In this document: one piece after another, positions 19,560 through 26,650 of the stretch
Numbering within the stretch: the stretch's first letter is position 1
Layout: the number at the start of each line of letters is the position of its first letter
Assembly: GCF_016807805.1 (NCBI RefSeq)
Contig: NZ_CP063362.1
Coordinates: forward strand, 2,956,501-3,020,500
Direction: 5' to 3'
Source: Xanthobacter dioxanivorans
GTDB taxonomy: Bacteria > Pseudomonadota > Alphaproteobacteria > Rhizobiales > Xanthobacteraceae
Length of the DNA stretch: 64,000 nt
The notes under the pieces: generated by a model
The model's input: the letters and a program-made list of their open reading frames with translations, nothing else
The model's database searches: none
What the model was told of the DNA's origin: nothing
Program-made: the position numbers and the translations under genes

Positions 19560-19961
19560 ATGATCGGTCTTGTCCTCGTCACACACGGCCACCTCGCAGA
19601 TGAATTCTGCTCAGCCCTGGAACACGTGATGGGGCCGCAGACCCAGATCGCCGCTGTGACCATCGGTCCCGACGACGACATGGAGCGACGCCGCCGCGAC
19701 ATCATCGACGCTGTCGACCGCGTGCGCACGGGGGACGGGGTGGTGATCCTGACGGACATGTTCGGCGGCACGCCGTCGAACCTCGCGATCTCGGTGATGA
19801 ACACTCCGGACGTGGAAGTGGTGGCGGGGGTCAACCTGCCGATGCTGGTGAAGCTCGCCAAGGTACGCGGCGAGCTGCCGCTGGCCGAGGCGGTGGATGT
19901 CGCTCAGGAAGCCGGTAGGAAGTACATCAATGTCGCAAGCCGTGTCCTTTCGGGCAAATGA
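19560..19961 (+). CDS. PTS EIIA component, mannose family (EIIA-Man)
   Basis: 133-aa cytoplasmic phosphocarrier. The phospho-accepting His is His10 in VLVTHGHLA, and the DMFGGTPSNLA signature of the EIIA-Man fold is present near residue 65. The start at 19560 has a GGAGGG ribosome site; an upstream in-frame start at 19506 lacks one. No EIIB/C/D sugar permease is nearby, so this is the regulatory alphaproteobacterial type that takes phosphate from HPr without carrying sugar. Confidence 0.92.
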   Translation: MIGLVLVTHGHLADEFCSALEHVMGPQTQIAAVTIGPDDDMERRRRDIIDAVDRVRTGDGVVILTDMFGGTPSNLAISVMNTPDVEVVAGVNLPMLVKLAKVRGELPLAEAVDVAQEAGRKYINVASRVLSGK

Positions 19962-20001
19962 GTTTCCCGCCCCCCGCGCTTCGGGGGAGGAGGACCCGGC
20001 A

Positions 20002-20301
20002 ATGGTCTGCGGCCGGCCGGTGGCGCCCGAGGCCCTGGTGCGGACCCTTCCCATCGTGAACAAGAGGGGCCTGCATGCGCGGGCCTCGGCCAAGTTCGTG
20101 CAGACGGTGGAGCGCTTCGATGCCTGCGTCACCGTATGCCGCAGCGGCGAGGCGGTGGGGGGCAATTCCATCATGGGCCTGATGATGCTGGCCGCCGCCC
20201 CCGGCACCACCGTCACCGTGACCGCCACCGGCGCCGAGGCGGCGGCCGTGATGGACGCGCTCACGACCCTTGTCGCCGACCGCTTCGGCGAAGAGGAATA
20301 G
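20002..20301 (+). CDS. ptsH: Phosphocarrier protein HPr
   Basis: 99-aa HPr from the ATG at 20002, which has a strong GGAGGAGG ribosome site; a frame open back to 19897 would overlap the EIIA gene and exceed the family length. The active His is in NKRGLHARASAKFV, and the regulatory Ser targeted by HprK is in GGNSIMGLMML. Enzyme I (ptsP type) is not in the window. It completes the order chvI-chvG-hprK-EIIA-HPr typical of rhizobia and relatives. Confidence 0.93.
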   Translation: MVCGRPVAPEALVRTLPIVNKRGLHARASAKFVQTVERFDACVTVCRSGEAVGGNSIMGLMMLAAAPGTTVTVTATGAEAAAVMDALTTLVADRFGEEE

Positions 20302-20449
20302 CCCCGCTTCAGCTGTGGGCGGCGCCCGCCGTTTACCTCGATCTTAAGTTGCTCTGGTCGGCACCGCGGTGGTTGCCTATTTGTTTACTTTGATCTGCCG
20401 CGCGCAGGGCGCGGGGATCCGGGACGGGCCTTCCCCCCGTATCAGAGCC

Positions 20450-21928
20450 ATGTTGGAGCCGACGAGCCATAGAGCCGGTGCCCGGCCGGCGCCCGAGGGC
20501 GCGCGGTGGCGCTTCGGCCTGTCGGCCAAGCTGCTGGCGCTCACCGTCGTGGTGGTGGCCGCGGCGGAAATCGCCGTGCTCGTGCCCACCATCGCCAATT
20601 ATCGCATCGCCTGGCTCTCCGACCGCCTCGCCGCTGCCCGCACCGCGGCGCTCGCGCTCGACGCCGCGCCACAGGAGGGGATCTCCGCGGACCTGACGCG
20701 CGAGCTGCTGGACAGCGTCGGCGCCACCGTGATCGTGGTGAAGAGCGAGGACACGCGCCGCCTGCTGGCCGCCTCCACCATGCCGCCGGAAGCGAACGTG
20801 CATATCGACATGCGCGGCACCACCCTGTGGAGCGCCGTGCGGGATGCCTGCGACACGCTGATGGCCCGCAACGGGCGGATCCTGCGCGTGGTCGGCGATC
20901 CGCCCCGGGGGGCGGACTTCATCGAGATCGTCCTGAGCGAGACGCCCATGCGCCGCGCGCTGCTGCGCTTCGCCGCCACGGTGCTGCTGGTGTCGCTGGC
21001 GGTGGCCGTGGTGGCCGGCATCCTCGTCTATGTGAGCCTGAACTGGCTGTTCGTGCGGCCCATGCGGCGGCTCACCGAGCGTATCTCCGCCTTCCGCGAG
21101 AATCCGGAGGACGCCTCTCGCATCATCGTGCCCAGCGGGCGCTCGGACGAGATCGGCACGGCGGAGGAGGCGCTGGAGGAGATGCAGCGCGAGCTCTCCC
21201 TCACCCTGCACCAGAAGAGCCACCTGGCCGCGCTGGGCCTGGCGGTGTCCAAGATCAACCACGATCTGCGCAATCTCCTGGCCTCGGCGCAGCTTCTCTC
21301 CGATCGTCTCGTCTCGGTGCCGGACCCCACCGTGCAGCGCTTCGCCCCGAAGCTGCTGGCGGCCCTCGACCGGGCCATCGCCTATTGCGAGCAGACGCTG
21401 TCCTACGGCCGCGCCAAGGAGCCGCTGCCCGAGCGGCGGGACGTGGAGGTGGCGCAGCTGTTCGAGGAGGTGCGCGACACGCTCGGCCTGGCGAGCGGCG
21501 CCGGAATCGGCTGGGTGGCGGACGTGGAGCGCGGGCTGGTGGCGGACGCGGATCCGGACCAGCTGTTCCGGGTGATGCTCAACATCGCCCGGAACGCGGT
21601 GCAGGCCCTGGAGGGTCGGGTGCCTCTCGATCCCGACCGCGACCAGATCCGCATCCGCGCGCGGCGCAAGGGCACGGTCGTGGAGATCGAGCTCTCCGAC
21701 ACGGGCCCCGGCATTCCTCCCGCGCGGCGCGAGCACCTGTTCGAGGCCTTCGTCTCATCGGCCCGGCGGGGCGGCACCGGCCTCGGCCTTCCCATCGCCG
21801 AGGAGCTCGTGCGGGCGCATGGCGGCGAGATCCGCCTCGTGGACACGCAGGTGGGCACCACCTTCCGCATCACCATTCCCGACCAGAGCGGCGACCGGCA
21901 CCATCGGCGGGAACGCATCCGCGCGTGA
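20450..21928 (+). CDS. Orphan sensor histidine kinase
   Basis: 492-aa membrane kinase from the ATG at 20450 (MLEPTSHRAG). One helix at about 25-47 and a second near 180-205 enclose a short periplasmic domain; HAMP follows (FVRPMRRLTERI). H-box is SKINHDLRNLLASAQL, with Asp-Leu-Arg after the His rather than the usual Glu-Leu-Lys. The ATPase boxes are NIARNAVQAL, SDTGPGIPP and GGTGLGLPIAEEL. No response regulator is next to it. It lies 148 nt downstream of HPr, so it may have its own promoter. The signal is unknown. Confidence 0.87.
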   Translation: MLEPTSHRAGARPAPEGARWRFGLSAKLLALTVVVVAAAEIAVLVPTIANYRIAWLSDRLAAARTAALALDAAPQEGISADLTRELLDSVGATVIVVKSEDTRRLLAASTMPPEANVHIDMRGTTLWSAVRDACDTLMARNGRILRVVGDPPRGADFIEIVLSETPMRRALLRFAATVLLVSLAVAVVAGILVYVSLNWLFVRPMRRLTERISAFRENPEDASRIIVPSGRSDEIGTAEEALEEMQRELSLTLHQKSHLAALGLAVSKINHDLRNLLASAQLLSDRLVSVPDPTVQRFAPKLLAALDRAIAYCEQTLSYGRAKEPLPERRDVEVAQLFEEVRDTLGLASGAGIGWVADVERGLVADADPDQLFRVMLNIARNAVQALEGRVPLDPDRDQIRIRARRKGTVVEIELSDTGPGIPPARREHLFEAFVSSARRGGTGLGLPIAEELVRAHGGEIRLVDTQVGTTFRITIPDQSGDRHHRRERIRA

Positions 21929-22029
21929 GGCGGGGTTTTCCACAGGCTGTGCGCTGCCGGCGCCTGCGCGTCGCTTCCGCGGCGCGGGGGCCTTGCGCGG
22001 TCCGCGGAAAAGGAGTAGCTGACGGGTCC

Positions 22030-22050
22030 TCGCGGCGCTCCCCGCCGCGA
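22030..22050 (+). terminator. GC hairpin between the histidine kinase and tRNA-Arg
   Basis: TCGCGGCG and CGCCGCGA pair perfectly over 8 bp with a 5-nt loop, about 100 nt after the kinase stop. No T-run follows, so this is a weak terminator candidate. Confidence 0.3.
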
Positions 22051-22103
22051 CGCCCTGGAAGGTCCCGCCTTCCATTTCGGCCGAGGCCGAAGAGGGGCAG
22101 CAG

Positions 22104-22180
22104 GCGCCGGTAGCTCAGCTGGATAGAGCACCAGACTACGAATCTGGGGGTCGGGAGTTCGAATCTTCCCCGGCGCGCCA
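22104..22180 (+). tRNA. tRNA-Arg (anticodon ACG)
   Basis: Full cloverleaf of 77 nt. Acceptor GCGCCGG (22104-22110) pairs with CCGGCGC (22170-22176), discriminator G, then an encoded CCA (22178-22180). The anticodon stem CCAGA/TCTGG encloses the loop CTACGAA, anticodon ACG, which is normally edited to ICG. The T-loop TTCGAAT is canonical. It reads CGN arginine codons. tRNA-Arg genes are common integration sites, and DNA to the right is accessory in character. Confidence 0.95.
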
Positions 22181-22248
22181 CCTAACTCAAAGAAAATAAA
22201 CGATAATTTCCCACATGCGCGGGTACGTGAAAGCGTACTGGCGCGGTC

Positions 22249-22270
22249 GGGTCATCACCGGGTCATCACC
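22249..22270. repeat. Tandem 11-bp direct repeat near the tRNA
   Basis: GGGTCATCACC occurs twice head to tail (22249-22259 and 22260-22270), about 70 nt after the tRNA. It lies at the step from core to accessory genes. It may be a junction scar or a recombinase or regulator site; nothing more can be said. The rest of 22181-22459 shows no gene. Confidence 0.6.
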
Positions 22271-22459
22271 AGAAGCAGCGTGTGTGTGGGCGGACGGTCG
22301 GCTTCACTGGACCGCGTTCGTGACGGTGACGCGCGTGCCCTAAGGCGACCTCCCACACCCTGTTGAGGATCTGCGCGGCGAGGGATCCTCCCAAATTGAT
22401 GGTCAGTGACCAAACGACCTGTTCAGAAAGCCGGCAGCGGAACAGGGGTCGTTCAGGCA

Positions 22460-23931
22460 TCATTGTGTGGTGACGCGGTCCCAACCCCGCCTCAGCAATG
22501 CGATGCCCGCATCGATACCTGGCGGCTCCAGTGCGGCATAGCCGAGAACTAGCCCGCAGCCGCCAGGATCGCCGATGAAGTAGGGCGCGACCGAATAGAC
22601 TCCGACGCCGAGCTTCTCGGCCGCCTGCGCGAGCGCCGGCGTCTCCTGCGCGGTGAGGTCGGGGAACCAAACCAGCAGGTGCAGTCCTGAATTCTCGTCG
22701 GCAATCTGCACGCGATCGCCGAAATGACGGCGAAGCGAAGCGATTAGCGCCTCCCTCCGGGCGGCGTTGCGCACCCGTGACCGACGAACGTGGCGTTCGA
22801 AATGGCCTTCGCTCAGGAACATGGCGAGAGCCTGCTGCTGCAGGATCGCGCTATGCCGATCATTGACGTACTTCATGGCGCAGAACGCCTCCACGAGTGC
22901 GGTCGGCAACACCATGTAGCCCATGCGGAACGACGGAAACATGGTCTTCGATAGCGTCCCCACGTAGATCACGCGTCCCTTGGTATCGAGCGCCTGCACA
23001 GCCTCGATGGGGCGCCCCAGATAGCGGAACTCACTGTCATAGTCGTCCTCCACCACGTAGGCTCCGAGCGCCTCGGCCCAGTTGAGAAGCGCGATGCGGC
23101 GTGCCAGCGGCATGATCGCGCCGGTCGGGAACTGGTGGGAGGGAGTGACGTAAATGAGCTTGGCATCGCTCACGATCTGCTCCCCCGTCTCCACCGAGAG
23201 CCCGCCACGATCCACCGGCACCGGTACGAGCGAGGCACCCGCCACCGAGAACGCATTGCGCGCTCCCGAATAATGCGGGTTCTCGATCACCACGCGATCG
23301 CCGGGATCGCAGAGGGTGCGAGCCACCAGATCCAGGGCCTGCTGCGAGCCATTGACGATGAGGATGTTCTCCGCGCTGCACGCGACGGCGCGCGCCTGAC
23401 GCACGTACCGCGCGACCGCCTCGCGTAGTTCCGGGACACCGGAGGGATGTGCGTATGCGAGGATCTTCGCGCTACGGCGCCGCGCGGCGGAGATCAACAG
23501 CCGGCGCCACAGCTCATGGGGGAAATCCAGCACGTTGGGCACGCCGTACTGGAAATCGTAGGTGGGCGCCTGGCCTCTGAAACCCACCGCCTGTGCGAAC
23601 GCCGCCTGCGCCGCCACCGCGGCGCGCGAGACGGCGTGAGGGCTTGCGGCCGGGTCGGAGGACGGGCGCTGCCGGCTTTTCGGGAGCCCATCGTCCGGCA
23701 GGTTGGCGGCGACGAAGGTGCCGGAGCCTACAGCGGAATCGAGATAGCCTTCCGCGAGCAGTTGGTCATAGGCCAGTAGCACAGCATTGCGCGAGACCGC
23801 GAGATCCTTGGAAAGCCTGCGGCTGGAGGGGATGCGGGTGCCCGCTGGCAGTTCGCCCGACAGGATCCCCCGCGCAATGCCGAATAGATCTGCTGATAGA
23901 TCGGGCTGGAATTGTCGATGCGGATCAGCAT
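22460..23931 (-). CDS. MocR/PdxR-type GntR regulator with aminotransferase domain, frameshifted as sequenced
   Basis: PLP-dependent regulator with an N-terminal GntR winged helix and a C-terminal class-I aminotransferase-like domain that binds pyridoxal phosphate. The PLP lysine is in YVGTLSKTMFPSFRMGY, and the supporting Asp/Tyr are in VEDDYDSEFRYLG. The start MLIRIDNSSPIYQQIYSALR (23931) is in another frame: one base is missing in the C run 23867-23871, just before ILSGELPAGT. With it restored the protein is 490 aa, the usual length. It diverges from a PPOx-like flavin-binding gene over a perfect inverted repeat. Such pairs are common, and the regulator likely senses PLP or an amine. Confidence 0.88.
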
Positions 23932-23955
23932 TTCGGAAATGGACCCATCATCTGC

Positions 23956-23990
23956 GTCTCAAGCGGTCCTGTTGAAGAACCGCTTGAGAC
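23956..23990. promoter_or_regulatory. Perfect 12-bp inverted repeat, candidate MocR operator
   Basis: GTCTCAAGCGGT (23956-23967) and ACCGCTTGAGAC (23979-23990) are perfect inverted copies 23 bp apart centre to centre, about two helical turns. They lie in the divergent region between the MocR gene (start 23931) and the PPOx-like gene (start 24066). A second, interleaved pair CCTGTT (23968-23973) and AACAGG (23994-23999) also matches. A dimeric regulator could control both genes. Confidence 0.6.
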
Positions 23991-24065
23991 AATAACAGGG
24001 GAAGCAGGGCGCTGAGAAGCGTCGTTCGGCCGCCCAGCCGGCGCCAGCAATCGAAGAGAGTAGCG

Positions 24066-24752
24066 ATGAATAAGATGACGAACGGCCCCGCCCCGTCGCT
24101 GAAAACCGAGCGGACCACGCTTCGGCGCCGGCCGAACAAGGGCGTTTATGACCGCGACAGCATCTACGCGATCCTGGACGAGGCCTTCGTCTGCCACGTG
24201 GGATTCGTCCAGGAGGGCCAGCCCTTCGTCATCCCCACGGGGTATGGCCGTGACGGGGACACGCTTTACCTCCACGGCTCCTCTGCCAGCCGGATGATGC
24301 GCGCCCTGGCCGAGGAGATCCCGATCTGCGTCACCGTCACGCTGGTGGACGCCCTCGTTCTGGCCCGCTCGGTGTTCAACCATTCGGTCAACCATCGCTC
24401 GGTAGTGGTGCTCGGCAAGGCCGCTCTCGTCGAGGGTGAGGAGAAGATGCATGGACTCACTGTCCTCACCAATCACATCGTACCGGGCCGCTGGGATGAC
24501 GTCCGCCCGCCGACCGACCTCGAAATGAAAGCCACCTCGCTGCTGAAGATGCGGATCGACGAGGCCTCGGCGAAGATCCGCAGTGGCCCGCCCGCCGACG
24601 ACGATGAGGATTACGCGCTGCCATATTGGGGCGGCATCGTTCCGGTCCGGACCGTAACGGAGCCGGCGGTGGATGATGGCCGCCTGCTCGCGGGGGTAGA
24701 ATTGCCCTCCTATCTGGTGGACTACAGCCGCATCCGGCCCATCGAGGGCTGA
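24066..24752 (+). CDS. Pyridoxamine 5'-phosphate oxidase-like flavin-binding protein
   Basis: 228-aa split-barrel protein of the NimA/PPOx-like family. Family features are the ILDEAFVCHVGFV strand, PTGYGRDGDTLYLHGSSASRM and the later HSVNHRSVVVLGKA and GRWDDVRPP segments. Members bind FMN or heme and F420-like cofactors; no specific reaction can be assigned. It diverges from the MocR gene and is probably its target. A strong terminator follows. A second in-frame ATG at 24075 is possible. Confidence 0.88.
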   Translation: MNKMTNGPAPSLKTERTTLRRRPNKGVYDRDSIYAILDEAFVCHVGFVQEGQPFVIPTGYGRDGDTLYLHGSSASRMMRALAEEIPICVTVTLVDALVLARSVFNHSVNHRSVVVLGKAALVEGEEKMHGLTVLTNHIVPGRWDDVRPPTDLEMKATSLLKMRIDEASAKIRSGPPADDDEDYALPYWGGIVPVRTVTEPAVDDGRLLAGVELPSYLVDYSRIRPIEG

Positions 24753-24781
24753 TCGGCCGGGACTCGACCGAACACGGCCCA

Positions 24782-24814
24782 GCCGCCCCGATCCAGCCGA
24801 CCGGGGCGGCTTTT
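24782..24814 (+). terminator. Intrinsic terminator of the PPOx-like gene
   Basis: GCCGCCCCG (24782-24790) and CGGGGCGGC (24802-24810) make a perfect 9-bp stem, followed directly by TTTT. It lies 30 nt after the stop codon. The best rho-independent terminator in the window. Confidence 0.85.
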
Positions 24815-24886
24815 CTTGCGAGTTACCTGCCAACGGGCGCTGAGGGACGCGGTGCGACGCCGCCGAGACATTCACGTCCGCCACGC

Positions 24887-25231
24887 TCACGGCCGCGCCG
24901 CTGGGGCGGGATCGAAGTGCTTGGCCAGCTTGTCTGGCACCGCCTTCCAATCGTCGGCGTCGGCCGGCGCGCACCGCTGGTGCGATATCTTGATGAGCGG
25001 CCAGACCGCGGCATAGGTCTGGTTGAAGGCCGCCCAACGGCCGCCGTCATCATCGATGCCCGGAATGATCGCCTCATTGGGGCAGGCGGGCTCGCAGCTT
25101 CCGCAGTCAATGCATTGGGTCTGGTCGATCACCAGCATGTTGGCGCCTTCCCGAAAGCAATCCACGGGGCAGACCGCGACGCATTCGGCGTACTTGCACC
25201 TGATGCATTCCTCGGTGACGACATACGGCAT
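24887..25231 (-). CDS. fdxA: Seven-iron ferredoxin FdxA
   Basis: 114-aa ferredoxin of the [3Fe-4S]/[4Fe-4S] type. Cluster ligands are in CIRCKYAECVAVCPVDC (residues about 9-25) and CIDCGSCEPACPNEAI (about 40-55), followed by the long C-terminal extension typical of alphaproteobacterial FdxA. The start has an AAAGGAAT ribosome site. It diverges from a ferredoxin-NADP-reductase-like gene, which suggests that the two serve the same electron-transfer chain. The molybdoenzyme next door is a possible client (inference). Confidence 0.93.
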   Translation of the reverse strand: MPYVVTEECIRCKYAECVAVCPVDCFREGANMLVIDQTQCIDCGSCEPACPNEAIIPGIDDDGGRWAAFNQTYAAVWPLIKISHQRCAPADADDWKAVPDKLAKHFDPAPAARP

Positions 25232-25476
25232 GGCGATTCCTTTGCGGCGACGACGGACTCGTGCGCCACAGTAGACCTCGCTATCCGGTTCCTTTCGTAG
25301 AGCCGATTTATGCCAATCTCATAGTACCAATTCGGTGCTCCGGTGCGCCCTGTGGCTCCTGCGCAAACCCGCAATGCGGCTCTTCCGCAGAGCAGGACGC
25401 CTCGCCTATTCGGCAACGGTGCGCTCCGCCGCGCCACGCTTCGTGGCGCGGCCCGAGGCCAGCAAACGAGGCCACG

Positions 25477-26637
25477 ATGCCATCTGCCGAGCTTTTGCGT
25501 GTCGCCATCGCCGGCTCCGGCCCGTCCGCATGCTTCACGGTGGAGGCGCTTCTGGCGACGGGGCGCGCCGTGGAGGTGGATGTGCTGGAGCGGCTGCATA
25601 TGCCCTTCGGGCTCGCCCGCTTCGGCATCGCGCCCGACCACCCGGAGACCCGCCGCATCGCCGAGACGTTCGCCCGGCATCTGTCGGCACCCCCGGTCAG
25701 GCTCTTCACCGGCGTAGAGCTCGGCCGCACCGTGGATCTGGAGGCGCTGCGAGCCAATTACGACGCCGTGGTCCTCGCCACGGGCGCGGCGGAGGACGCC
25801 GGCATCGCCATTCCGGGCACGGGCCTTGCCGGCGTCTACGGCGCGGCCGCCTTTGTCGGCTGGTACACTGGCCATCCCGATTTCATCGGGCTCGACCCGT
25901 TGCTGGATCAGCCTGGCCTTGCGGTGATCGGCAACGGCAACGTGGCGCTCGACATCGCGCGCCTGCTCGCACGGACCAGCGCCGAACTGGAGGGCACCGA
26001 GATCGCCCCCGCCACCCGTGAGGCCATCGCCGGAGCCGGGATCAGGGACATTTACCTGATCGGAAGGCGGGGTCCGCTGGAGGCGAAGTTCACCAATCCA
26101 GAACTGCGCGAGCTGGCCGGCCTCGCCGACGCCGGCATCGTAGCGGAGCCCGCGAGCATCCCCGCCGCCGCGCCGCCCGGCACCGGCCGGATGCAGGTGC
26201 GCAATCTGGAAGCTTTCCGCGCCTATGCCTCGGCCCCGCCACGGAGCGCCACGCGGCGCATCCATTTCCTGTTCGACGCGACACCCGAGGAGATCGTCGG
26301 GTCGGGCCGGGTGACCGGGCTCCGCCTCTGTGTGGGACGGGGCGAAAAACGTGAGCGGCTGGTCGCCTGCGGGGCCGTGGTGACGGCAACCGGCTTCCTC
26401 CCCGCCCGCTTGTCCGGCCTGCCGTTCGACGGCGACGGCCGGCTGCTGCACAAGGCAGGGCGGGTGGCTGAGGGGCTCTATGCTGTGGGCTGGCTGAAGC
26501 GGGGGCCGAGCGGGGTTCTCGGCACCAGCAAGCCGGATGGCTTCCTGGCCGCGCAATCCATCCTGGAAGAGGTAGCTGCCACCCCCGGCAGGCGGGGCCG
26601 CAAGTGGCTGGAGGCGCACCTCGGCCGGACCGCGTGA
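25477..26637 (+). CDS. Ferredoxin-NADP+ reductase, adrenodoxin-reductase-like
   Basis: 386-aa flavoenzyme of the adrenodoxin reductase / glutamate-synthase small-subunit fold. FAD motif AGSGPSACFTVEALL (about 11-25), LPFG-like HMPFGLARFGIAPDHPET and NADP motif VIGNGNVALDIARLL (about 150-165) are present, and the C-terminal GTSKPDGFLAAQS FAD loop. It moves electrons between NADPH and ferredoxin; FdxA, divergent from it, is the obvious partner. The start at 25477 has a GAGG ribosome site. It converges on the molybdoenzyme gene with 13 nt between stops. Physiological direction of electron flow is not evident. Confidence 0.85.
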   Translation: MPSAELLRVAIAGSGPSACFTVEALLATGRAVEVDVLERLHMPFGLARFGIAPDHPETRRIAETFARHLSAPPVRLFTGVELGRTVDLEALRANYDAVVLATGAAEDAGIAIPGTGLAGVYGAAAFVGWYTGHPDFIGLDPLLDQPGLAVIGNGNVALDIARLLARTSAELEGTEIAPATREAIAGAGIRDIYLIGRRGPLEAKFTNPELRELAGLADAGIVAEPASIPAAAPPGTGRMQVRNLEAFRAYASAPPRSATRRIHFLFDATPEEIVGSGRVTGLRLCVGRGEKRERLVACGAVVTATGFLPARLSGLPFDGDGRLLHKAGRVAEGLYAVGWLKRGPSGVLGTSKPDGFLAAQSILEEVAATPGRRGRKWLEAHLGRTA

Positions 26638-26650
26638 CCTTGGGTGGCTC

